A stretch of 64,000 nucleotides of DNA from Nemertoderma westbladi (taxonomy: Eukaryota > Xenacoelomorpha > Nemertodermatida > Nemertodermatidae): NCBI GenBank assembly GCA_032718475.1, contig JAUCBJ010001919.1, positions 1 to 64,000 on the forward strand, written 5' to 3'. This document shows positions 33,601-44,000 of this stretch, piece by piece. The first letter of the stretch is position 1, and the number at the start of each line of letters is the position of its first letter. The translations under genes and the position numbers were made by a program. Below the pieces are notes generated by a model. The model saw nothing but the letters and a program-made list of their open reading frames with translations, had not been told where the DNA came from and searched no databases.

Positions 33601-36600
33601 TTAAATATAGAGAAAGACGGATGAGTCGTCATCTTCGATCTTAGTCATTAAGTAGTCCTTCAATTTATGTTTGAATGTTACTAATGAAGAGCACTCAGTT
33701 AGAACCTTAGGGAGTGCATTCCATAGTTTTGGACCATAGAAACTGAAAGTGGTCTGTCCATAAATTGTCTTCCGATCGGGAATCAATGCCCTATCTTGAG
33801 AAGAACGGAGACCGCTTCGTCCTTCATTGAAAGTGACCATGTCATTCATGTACTCTGGCGAGAGGCCGTTTCTTACTCTAAACATGTGTGATAAAATAAC
33901 TGATTGCACTCGCTCGCGGAGGGGAAGCCAGTTGATTGCAACATAATGTGAAGCATTAATATGGATACGAGGGCCAAGACCGAGGCAGAAACGGATGCAT
34001 TTTCTTTGAAGGGCTTCAACATTAGTTCGAAGTTTCTTTGTGATGGTGAAAAACCAAGTGGGTGCAGCATAGTCAATGTGTGGCTGGATGAGTGAATTGC
34101 AAAGTAGTCGTCTAAGGGAGCGGTCGAGGATGGCACCATGTCGATGAAGGAAGCGTAGACGCGAGTTTCCTTTTTTTAATACTCTAAGCACCATTTCCAT
34201 GCCAGTAAGGGATTCATTTATGGTGGCTCCTAGGTAGGTTACTGCTTTCTTTGTAGATATACGGTTTCCATTGCAGTAAACCTCTAAGGGACACGGTGCA
34301 GCTGCTAATCTCTGATGAGTTCCAAATAAAATACATTCGGTTTTCTCAAAGTTAATACTCAGTCTGTTGTCAAGGCACCAGTCTGATACTTTGTCCATGG
34401 TGGCAGATAGTGTTGACGATATTGCCTGAACACAGCTATTAGCAGTGAGGAGGCCAACATCATCGGCAAATTTAGGGGGCAGGATGGAATCGTCAGAGGT
34501 TGGAGTTGCTATATGGGAGGAGTCTGGGATCGAACAGTCTGTGCGACAGACGTCGTTACTGTTCATGGATGAAGGTAATATTTGGTCAAAGTCGTTAGTT
34601 GCTAAACCAAATAACAATACTGCCAATATAGCGCCCTGAGGCACACCATCATCGACTACCTGTGGAGTTGAAGTAGCAGTACCAATATCGACGTATTGCA
34701 TCCGACCATTTAGATACGATTTAAACCAATTCTGTGTAGCTGGGTCGGCACCTATAGCTCTCAGTTTTTGTATTATGATGCCATGGTTTAGAGTATCAAA
34801 CGCTTTGCGAAAATCAATCAGTATCATACCAGTTAGTAGGCCATGGTCGATTGCTTCTCTGATGTAGTTATCAACCAATAAGAGTGTTGTATCAGTGGAG
34901 AACATAGGTCGAAATCCAGACTGGAACTTATTCATAAGGTGTTGTGAAGTTACATAGAAAAACATTTGGTCATATGCAATGCGTTCAAGTATTTTCGACA
35001 GTATTGGAAGGTTGGAAAGGGGCCTGTTATTACCGCTGATTATCACTGGACCTTTTTTATGGGCAGGGACTACACGAGCTATTTTATAGTTATCAGGAAA
35101 GATTGAAGATGAGATAGACAGGTTGACTAAGTGGGTAAACGGTTTTATCAGCGCAATTGCCCCATCACTGATTATGCGTGAAGGGATACCATCAGGGCCT
35201 CCAGCTTTACAGGGGTCAATCTTAGAGAATATTTTGGCAACGTCATCCTCTTCAACTGGGTGCAAGCTGAACGCATTCTCCATTACTCCGAGTCCCTTGT
35301 AGTATTCCAATGTAGATTCAAAGCCATAACGGCCTGGTGGTTTAGGCATTGCTGATACTAGTTCTTTTGCAATATTAGTGAAGTAGGTATTGAGGTGCTC
35401 GCAGACTTTCGATGGATCATGTGAAATTTCGCCATCAATTAAAAGGCTTTTAGTGGTTGTCTTGGAGTGGGCTCCTTGCTTTCTAGTAGGAGGACCGATA
35501 GTCTTAAGAACTTTCCACAGTTTCTTGCTATCACCAGTTGCATTTTTCAATTGTAGACTGATGTACGATACCTTTTTACATTTTATGAGGTTGGTTGCTT
35601 TGTTTCTTAGGACTCTAAAGGCCTCCTGGTTTAGGAGTGTTCTTTCATTGGTGAATTTGAGAGAGGCTCTATTGCGGGCGATGATTGCGTCTTTCACCTC
35701 CCTATCAACCCATGGTTGTGAGAAAGATTTTATGCGGCATTTGCGAAAAGGAGCAATTTCATCTAAAATACTTGTTAACACATCATCCACTATGGTTGCT
35801 GCAGTATTGACATCAGTTGTATATGGCAAATCTTGTAGGGATGTATTATTTGTCAGTTTTTCGAGCAATATCTCTTTGGAGTAAGTTGAGTAAGAACGGC
35901 AGTTACTAGTCAGGGGAATAGCTGGTTTTGGTTTTTGTCTTTTTCTTGTAACAAAAATTATGTAGTGGTCACTTAGACGTTCCTTAATAACTCCACTGGT
36001 TGTAATCATATTTGGTTGCGAAACAAAGGCATGGTCAATTAATGTGGCTGTAGAAGCTGTGACCCGAGTTGCTTCGGTTATTAACTGGCAGAGACCAAGT
36101 GTATTGGTGAAGCTGTATAGGCTTTGAAGGAGGCCGTCGGTAGCAAGGGGGGATGGTATGCATTTGTAGTTACCTAACAGGTCTATGTTAGTATCCCCCA
36201 GAATGATTATCTCACCGTATTTTGATGTATCGCCAAGGAATGAGACCAGATTGTCAAACATATTTTTGTCACTGTCGGGTCGGTATACCACACCAAGCAG
36301 AATTGTCTTTGTGCTAGGTAATGATAGTTCACCAAATAGAACCTCAGATGTGCAATTGTAACTCCATTCTAGAACATCAAATACAAGACTTGAGTTGATA
36401 TAGATAGCGACTCCACCTCCATTTCTATTCCTATCGCGCCGAAAGATATTATATCCAGGAATACCAATTTCGGCATTAGTGATAGAATCATCAAGCCATG
36501 ACTCAGAAATCATGAGAATATCAATTGAGCCTGGTTCTAATATACATTTTAGTTCGGGAATCATAGGAAGCAAGCTGCGTATATTAGCATGGGCTACATG

Positions 36601-36687
36601 GACTCCCCTGGAGTCAAACTGGCTCAACCATTCATAGAGAGGAGAATAAGGAGAATCTTTTGGGTCAACATAGTGGCGCGGTGATAG
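33601..36687 (-). CDS. LINE-C ORF2: APE endonuclease and reverse transcriptase
   Basis: About 1,028 codons follow the TGA at 36688-36690 in the same frame. Numbering here starts at the TTG at 36627, leaving a 20-codon linker before it. The endonuclease (about 8-225) keeps N15, E42, Y115, GDTNID (D145, N147), D198 in TLIDH, and D220-H221. The RT (about 455-800) has RPLSNLPILSKILE, LIDFRKAFD (D605), GVPQGAILAVLLF and FADD (720-723), with an unusual Ser/Asp-rich insertion at about 686-716 before FADD. The C-terminus has the CR1/L2 signature FYGPKLWNALP (963-973) and FKHKLKDYL (985-993). It should nick DNA and reverse-transcribe the element RNA. The first ATG in frame is residue 22 (36564), after the catalytic N15, so normal initiation would remove an active-site residue. 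Readthrough of the ORF1 stop is inferred. Confidence 0.92.
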   Translation of the reverse strand, partial: LSPRHYVDPKDSPYSPLYEWLSQFDSRGVHVAHANIRSLLPMIPELKCILEPGSIDILMISESWLDDSITNAEIGIPGYNIFRRDRNRNGGGVAIYINSSLVFDVLEWSYNCTSEVLFGELSLPSTKTILLGVVYRPDSDKNMFDNLVSFLGDTSKYGEIIILGDTNIDLLGNYKCIPSPLATDGLLQSLYSFTNTLGLCQLITEATRVTASTATLIDHAFVSQPNMITTSGVIKERLSDHYIIFVTRKRQKPKPAIPLTSNCRSYSTYSKEILLEKLTNNTSLQDLPYTTDVNTAATIVDDVLTSILDEIAPFRKCRIKSFSQPWVDREVKDAIIARNRASLKFTNERTLLNQEAFRVLRNKATNLIKCKKVSYISLQLKNATGDSKKLWKVLKTIGPPTRKQGAHSKTTTKSLLIDGEISHDPSKVCEHLNTYFTNIAKELVSAMPKPPGRYGFESTLEYYKGLGVMENAFSLHPVEEDDVAKIFSKIDPCKAGGPDGIPSRIISDGAIALIKPFTHLVNLSISSSIFPDNYKIARVVPAHKKGPVIISGNNRPLSNLPILSKILERIAYDQMFFYVTSQHLMNKFQSGFRPMFSTDTTLLLVDNYIREAIDHGLLTGMILIDFRKAFDTLNHGIIIQKLRAIGADPATQNWFKSYLNGRMQYVDIGTATSTPQVVDDGVPQGAILAVLLFGLATNDFDQILPSSMNSNDVCRTDCSIPDSSHIATPTSDDSILPPKFADDVGLLTANSCVQAISSTLSATMDKVSDWCLDNRLSINFEKTECILFGTHQRLAAAPCPLEVYCNGNRISTKKAVTYLGATINESLTGMEMVLRVLKKGNSRLRFLHRHGAILDRSLRRLLCNSLIQPHIDYAAPTWFFTITKKLRTNVEALQRKCIRFCLGLGPRIHINASHYVAINWLPLRERVQSVILSHMFRVRNGLSPEYMNDMVTFNEGRSGLRSSQDRALIPDRKTIYGQTTFSFYGPKLWNALPKVLTECSSLVTFKHKLKDYLMTKIEDDDSSVFLYI

Positions 36688-36690
36688 TCA
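36685..36690 (-). promoter_or_regulatory. Candidate stop-codon readthrough site (TGA CTA) between LINE-C ORF1 and ORF2
   Basis: ORF1 and ORF2 share one frame separated only by this TGA. The next codon is CTA; UGA-CUA is an established leaky context in animal mRNAs and RNA viruses. The following 20 codons contain no stop and no ATG. A perfect 6-bp hairpin (GACTCC, loop AGG, GGAGTC; 36601-36615) lies about 70 nt downstream on the element strand and could act as a stimulator, though it is further away than usual. Confidence 0.6.
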
Positions 36691-37884
36691 ATCTAAAATA
36701 TCAAATGGGTTTTGTGGACTTCCATTTGCAGCTGTTGTTTGGAGGTGTTGCCGTCTTGAGAATTGTTCACGACGCTTGACTCGTTGTTTATATGCAAGTT
36801 GTCGCTCGAACTCGGATAAGTCTCTATTGAAATATATACGCTCTTGATTGACAGTAAAGTACCGTTTTGCAATTAAGTTAGATGCATCAGCCTCGGTGTT
36901 AAATGATAGTAGTACAGGTCGAGACCGTCCATCATCCCTTTTCTTACCAAGACGTGTAATTGTTCGGAAGTGTAGCTTCTCGCCTAGAGCTTTCTCGAGA
37001 AAAGCACTGTCACAATGATGTTGATCTTCCATGTTGCTCCCTGATAGGTCACCAGGCATTTTATTGATAATGACATTGAACTTCCTCATTGCATTTTGCT
37101 TGATAATTTTTTCAACTCCAGCTGCATTGAATTCTCTGGTGATGTTTGTAGGGTTGGAAATTTTGTCGTTGATCGTCTTTAATTCTTCACAGTTTTTCTT
37201 TACCATGTCTGCCCATGTTGGGGTACAGTCAGATGGCTTTAATTCATGTACAATTGCAGAAAGATCATCCATACGACGAATTGAGTCGACCTTGAAAGCG
37301 TCAGAGTTTTCAAACCTGTATTGTAGTTCGGCCAGTTTATTTGTTGTCGCAACTTGGAATGAATCAATCTTATTTGTTAAGGTTGCATCGAGTTCATTTA
37401 TTGTTGAAGTAAGTTGTGATGTATCGTTGCGAACATCATTTGTTAAGTTTCTCAGATGGACTAGTTGTTTCGATAGGTTGCTGTTGTCTATCAGTAGGGT
37501 AGCTTGATCAGCTTCCAACTTTTCAATCTTTTGAGCAGAACACACACCGCAAAGAAAGTTTTGTGAGGATATGTCAAGCTCGACAGCCACCTGCGTTTCA
37601 ATTTCAGTCCAGGTAGTTTGGCAGAAGGAGCATTCAATCTTTGTGGTGATCCATTCTCTCGGTTTTGCTTTTTTCCTCTGCGATACTGTGGAAATTGTGT
37701 TTGCAGATGCACAGTAACCATCAGTAGATGTCCGTTGGGACATTGTGTTATTTTGTTTGGTTTTATTGGTGGTGTTCCCAGCCGAAGTTCGCGTTGCTGT
37801 AGATTTTGACGAACCGATTAGGGATACTCTTCTGTTGCTTGGAGAGCTTGTCTGCCTATCAATTGTGGCACTGGCAGTCGACAT
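36688..37884 (-). CDS. LINE-C ORF1: zinc-finger, coiled-coil and RRM protein
   Basis: 398 residues from the ATG at 37884; the frame is open a little further upstream but without another ATG. After a Ser/Thr-rich basic N-terminus comes a small zinc motif with C85, C88, C112 and C115 (ECSFC and CGVC). A predicted coiled coil follows (about 117-200), then an RRM-like domain (about 268-356) with FNVIINKMP, RLGKK, RPVLLSF and IYFNRDL, then a basic tail. This is the usual layout of CR1/L2 ORF1 proteins, which bind element RNA and self-associate. It ends with a TGA at 36688-36690 followed by CTA, after which ORF2 continues in the same frame. No internal damage is seen. Confidence 0.9.
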   Translation of the reverse strand: MSTASATIDRQTSSPSNRRVSLIGSSKSTATRTSAGNTTNKTKQNNTMSQRTSTDGYCASANTISTVSQRKKAKPREWITTKIECSFCQTTWTEIETQVAVELDISSQNFLCGVCSAQKIEKLEADQATLLIDNSNLSKQLVHLRNLTNDVRNDTSQLTSTINELDATLTNKIDSFQVATTNKLAELQYRFENSDAFKVDSIRRMDDLSAIVHELKPSDCTPTWADMVKKNCEELKTINDKISNPTNITREFNAAGVEKIIKQNAMRKFNVIINKMPGDLSGSNMEDQHHCDSAFLEKALGEKLHFRTITRLGKKRDDGRSRPVLLSFNTEADASNLIAKRYFTVNQERIYFNRDLSEFERQLAYKQRVKRREQFSRRQHLQTTAANGSPQNPFDILD

Positions 37885-37999
37885 CTTGTATTGTAACCCG
37901 GATTGAATATCTTTAGACTTATTCAATACAGTATAATCCGCAGTATCAACAGATCAAATGAATATCCTTAATCTTCTTCAATTGAGCTACTGAACCACT
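37885..37999 (-). other. LINE-C 5' untranslated region
   Basis: About 115 bp between the right satellite junction and the ORF1 ATG. It includes a TGA at 37954-37956 in frame with ORF1, so the ATG at 37884 is the first usable start. A short 5' UTR fits an internal LINE promoter. No motif is assigned. Confidence 0.6.
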
Positions 38000-38004
38000 T
38001 GAAT
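38000..38004 (+). repeat. LINE-C target-site duplication, right copy (TGAAT)
   Basis: The first satellite bases after the LINE-C 5' end. They are identical to 33016-33020. The base before differs (T here, C in the satellite), which fixes the duplication at five bases. Confidence 0.65.
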
Positions 38005-41000
38005 GTCCTCCTACAGTACTGAATGTCCTCCTACAGTACTGAATGTCCTCCTACATTACTGAATATCCTCCTACATTACTGAATGTCCTCCTACATTAGA
38101 TTACTGAATGTCCTCCTACATTACTGAATGTCCTCCTACATTACATTACGGAATGTCCTCCTACATTACTGAATATCCTCCTACATTACTGAATGTCCTC
38201 CTACATTACTGAATGTCCTCCTACATTACTGAATGTCCTCCTACATTACTGAATGTCCTCCTACATTACTGAATGTCCTCCTACATTACTGAATGTCCTC
38301 CTACATTACTGAATGTCCTCCTACATTACTGAATGTACTCCTACATTACATTACTGAATGTCCTCCTACATTACTGAATGTCCTCCTACATTACATTACT
38401 GAATGTCCTCCTACATTACTGAATATCCTCCTACATTACTGAATGTCCTCCTACATTACTGAATGTCCTCCTACATTACTGAATGTCCTCCTACATTACT
38501 GAATGTCCTCCTACATTACTGAATATCCTCCTACAGTACTGAATGTCCTCCTACAGTACTGAATGTCCTCCTACAGTACTGAATGTCCTCCTACATTACT
38601 GAATGTCCTCCTACATTACTGAATGTCCTCCTACATTACTGAATGTCCTCCTACATTACATTACTGAATGTCCTCCTACATTACTGAATGTCCTCCTACA
38701 GTACTGAATGTCCTCCTACATTACTGAATGTCCTCCTACATTACTGAATATCCTCCTACAGTACTGAATGTCCTCCTACAGTACTGAATGTCCTCCTACA
38801 GTACTGAATGTCCTCCTACAGTACTGAATGTCCTACTACATTACTGAATATCCTCCTACATTACTGAATGTCCTCCTACATTACATTACTGAATGTCCTC
38901 CTACATTACATTACTGAATGTCCTCCTACATTACTGAATATCCTCCTACATTACTGAATATCCTCCTACATTACATTACTGAATGTCCTCCTACATTACA
39001 TTACTGAATGTCCTCCTACATTACAGTACTGAATGTCCTCCTACAGTACTGAATGTCCTCCTACAGTACTGAATGTCCTCCTACAGTACTGAATGTCCTC
39101 CTACATTACTGAATGTCCTCCTACATTACATTACTGAATGTCCTCCTACATTACTGAATATACTCCTACATTACTGAATGTCCTCCTACATTACATTACT
39201 GAATGTCCTCCTACATTACATTACTGAATGTCCTCCTACATTACTGAATATCCTCCTACATTACTGAATATCCTCCTATGTTACATTACTGAATGTCCTC
39301 CTACATTACATTACTGAATGTCCTCCTACATTACATTACTGAATGTCCTCCTACATTACATTACTGAATGTCCTCCTACATTACATTACTGAATGTCCTC
39401 CTACATTACATTACTGAATGTCCTCCTACATTACTGAATGTCCTTCTACATTACTGAATGTCCTCCTACATTACATTACTGAATGTCCTCCTACATTACA
39501 TTACTGAATGTCCTTCTACATTACTGAATGTCCTCCTACATTACTGAATGTCCTCCTACATTACATTACTGAATGTCCTTCTACATTACTGAATGTCCTC
39601 CTACATTACATTACTGAATGTCCTCCTACATTACTGAATGTCCTCCTACATTACATTACTGAATGTCCTCCTACATTACATTACTGAATGTCCTCCTACA
39701 TTACTGAACATCCTCCTACAGTACTGAATGTCCTCCTACAGTACTGAATGTCCTCCTACAGTACTGAATGTCCTCCTACAGTACTGAATGTCCTCCTACA
39801 TTACATTACTGAATGTCCTCCTACATTACTGAATGTCCTCCTACATTACTGAATGTCCTCCTACATTACTGAATGTCCTCCTACATTACTGAATGTCCTC
39901 CTACAGTACTGAATGTCCTCCTACATTACTGAATGTCCTCCTACATTACATTACTGAATGTCCTCCTACATTACTGAATGTCCTCCTACAGTACTGAATG
40001 TCCTCCTACATTACTGAATGTCCTCCTACATTACTGAATGTCCTCCTACATTACTGAATGTCCTCCTACATTACTGAATGTCCTCCTACATTACTGAATG
40101 TCCTCCTACATTACATTACTGAATGTCTTCCTACAGTACTGAATGTCCTCCTACATTACTGAATATCCTCCTACAGTACTGAATGTCCTCCTACAGTACT
40201 GAATGTCCTCCTACAGTACTGAATGTCCTCCTACAGTACTGAATGTCCTCCTACATTACATTAATGAATGTCCTCCTACATTACTGAGTGTCCTCCTACA
40301 TTACTGAATGTCCTCCTACAGTACTGAATGTCCTCCTACATTACTGAATGTCCTCCTACATTACATTACTGAATGTCCTCCTACATTACTGAATGTCCTC
40401 CTACAGTACTGAATGTCCTCCTACATTACTGAATGTCCTCCTAGATTACTGAATATCCTCCTACATTACATTACTGAATGTCCTCCTACATTACTGAATG
40501 TCCTCCTACATTACTGAATGTCATCCTACATTACTGAATGTCCTCGTACAGTACTGAATGTCCTCCTACATTACTGAATATCCTCCTACCGTACTGAATG
40601 TCCTCCTACATTACTGAATGTCCTCCTACATTACTGAATGTCCTCGTACAGTACTGAATGTCCTCCTACATTACTGAATATCCTCCTACCGTACTGAATG
40701 TCCTCCTACAGTACTGAATGTCCTCCTACAGTACTGAATGTCCTCCTACAGTACTGAATGTCCTCCTACATTACTGAATGTCCTCCTACATTACTGAATA
40801 TCCTCCTACAGTACTGAATGTCCTCCTACAGTACTGAATGTCCTCCTACAGTACTGAATGTCCTCCTACAGTACTGAATGTCCACCTACAGTACTGAATG
40901 TCCTCCTACAGTACTGAATGTCCTCCTACATTACTGAATGTCCTCCTACAGTACTGAATGTCCTCCTACAGTACTGAATGTCCTCCTACAGTACTGAATG

Positions 41001-44000
41001 CCCTCCTACATTACTGAATATCCTCCTACATTACTGAATGTCCTCCTACATTACATTACTGAATGTCCTCCTACATTACATTACTGAATGTCCTCCTACA
41101 GTACTGAATGTCCTCCTACAGTACTGAATGTCCTCCTACATTACTGAATATCCTCCTACATTACTGAATGTCCTCCTACATTGGATTACTGAATGTCCTC
41201 CTACATTACTGAATGTCCTCCTACATTACATTACTGAATGTCCTCCTACATTACTGAATATCCTCCTACATTACTGAATGTCCTCCTACATTACTGAATG
41301 TCCTCCTACATTACTGAATGTCCTCCTACATTACTGAATGTCCTCCTACATTGCTGAATGTCCTCCTACATTACTGAATGTCCTCCTACATTACTGAATG
41401 TCCTCCTACATTACTGAATGTCCTCCTACATTACTGAATGTCCTCCTACATTACTGAATGTCCTCCTACATTACTGAATGTCCTCCTACATTACTGAATG
41501 TCCTCCTACATTACTGAATGTCCTCCTACATTACTGAATGTCCTCCTACATTACTGAATGTCCTCCTACATTACTGAATGTCCTCCTACATTACATTACT
41601 GAATGTCCTCCTACATTACTGAATATCCTCCTACATTACATTACTGAATGTCCTCCTACAGTACTGAAAGTCCTCATACAGTACTGAATGTCCTCCTACA
41701 GTACTGAATGTCCTCCTACATTACTGAATATCCTCCTACATTACTGAATGTCCTCCTACATTACATTACTGAATGTCCTCCTACATTACTGAATGTCCTC
41801 CTACATTACATTACTGAATGTCCTCCTACATTACTGAATATCCTCCTACATTACTGAATGTCCTCCTACATTACTGAATGTCCTCCTACATTACTGAATG
41901 TCCTCCTACATTACTGAATGTCCTCCTACATTACTGAATGTCCTCCTACATTACATTACTGAATGTCCTCCTACATTACATTACTGAATGTCCTCCTACA
42001 TTACTGAATGTCCTCCTACATTACTGAATGTCCTCCTACATTACTGAATGTCCTCCTACATTACTGAATGTCCTCCTACATTACTGAATGTCCTCCTACA
42101 TTACTGAATGTCCTCCTACATTACTGAATGTCCTCCTACATTACTGAATGTCCTCCTACATTACTGAATGTCCTCCTACATTACTGAATGTCCTCCTACA
42201 TTACTGAATGTCCTCCTACATTACTGAATGTCCTCCTACATTACTGAATGTCCTCCTACATTACTGAATGTCCTCCTACATTACATTACTGAATGTCCTC
42301 CTACATTACATTACTGAATGTCGTCCTACATTACTGAATATCCTCCTACATTACATTACTGAATGTCCTCCTACAGTACTGAATATCCTCCTACATTACT
42401 GAATGTCCTCCTACATTACATTACTGAATGTCCTCCTACATTACTGAATGTCCTCCTACATTACATTACTGAATGTCCTCCTACATTACTGAATATCCTC
42501 CTACATTACTGAATGTCCTCCTACATTACTGAATGTCCTCCTACATTACTGAATGTCCTCCTACATTACTGAATGTCCTCCTACATTACTGAATGTCCTC
42601 CTACATTACATTACTGAATGTCCTCCTACATTACATTACTGAATGTCCTCCTACAGTACTGAATGTCCTCCTACATTACTGAATGTCCTCCTACATTACT
42701 GAATATCCTCCTACAGTACTGAATGTCCTCCTACAGTACTGAATGTCCTCCTACAGTACTGAATGTCCTCCTACAGTACTGAATGTCCTCCTACATTACT
42801 GAAAATCCTCCTACATTACTGAATGTCCTCCTACATTACATTACTGAATGTCCTCCTACATTACATTACTGAATGTCCTCCTACATTACTGAATGTCCTC
42901 CTACATTACTGAATGTCCTCCTACATTACTGAATGTCCTCCTACATTACTGAATGTCCTCCTACATTACTGAATGTCCTCCTACATTACATTACTGAATG
43001 TCCTCCTACATTACTGAATGTCCTCCTACAGTACTGAATGTCCTCCTACATTACTGAATGTCCTCCTACATTACTGAATATCCTCCTACAGTACTGAATG
43101 TCCTCCTACAGTACTGAATGTCCTCCTACAGTACTGAATGTCCTCCTACAGTACTGAATGTCCTCCTACATTACTGAATATCCTCCTACATTACTGAATG
43201 TCCTCCTACATTACATTACTGAATGTCCTCCTACATTACATTACTGAATGTCCTCCTACATTACTGAATATCCTCCTACATTACTGAATATCCTCCTACA
43301 TTACATTACTGAATGTCCTCCTACATTACATTACTGAATGTCCTCCTACATTACAGTACTGAATGTCCTCCTACAGTACTGAATGTCCTCCTACAGTACT
43401 GAATGTCCTCCTACAGTACTGAATGTCCTCCTACATTACTGAATGTCCTCCTACATTACATTACTGAATGTCCTCCTACATTACTGAATATACTCCTACA
43501 TTACTGAATGTCCTCCTACATTACATTACTGAATGTCCTCCTACATTACATTACTGAATGTCCTCCTACATTACTGAATATCCTCCTACATTACTGAATA
43601 TCCTCCTATGTTACATTACTGAATGTCCTCCTACATTACATTACTGAATGTCCTCCTATATTACATTACTGAATGTCCTCCTACATTACATTACTGAATG
43701 TCCTCCTACATTACATTACTGAATGTCCTCCTACATTACATTACTGAATGTCCTCCTACATTACTGAATGTCCTTCTACATTACTGAATGTCCTCCTACA
43801 TTACATTACTGAATGTCCTCCTACATTACATTACTGAATGTCCTTCTACATTACTGAATGTCCTCCTACATTACTGAATGTCCTCCTACATTACATTACT
43901 GAATGTCCTTCTACATTACTGAATGTCCTCCTACATTACATTACTGAATGTCCTCCTACATTACTGAATGTCCTCCTACATTACATTACTGAATGTCCTC

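Larger units (their letters stand above)
33021..37999 (-). mobile_element. LINE-C: full-length CR1/L2-like retrotransposon inside the satellite
   Basis: A 4,979-bp minus-strand insertion with a complete ORF1, a complete ORF2 and a microsatellite tail. It is flanked by TGAAT at 33016-33020 and 38000-38004. Intact higher-order repeat copies (for example 40990-41190 and 45330-45520) show the same satellite sequence uninterrupted, with TGAAT once, which supports a 5-bp target duplication. The RRM-bearing ORF1, APE endonuclease and C-terminal SFYGPKLWNALP...FKHKLKDYL signature place it in the CR1/L2 group. Apart from the single ORF1/ORF2 TGA there is no disabling mutation in sight, so it looks recent and possibly active. 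Confidence 0.93.

Noticed and set aside
35390-35884. 164-codon plus-strand open frame within LINE-C (and 37031-37507)
   Set aside because: These are antisense shadows of LINE-C ORF2 and ORF1.
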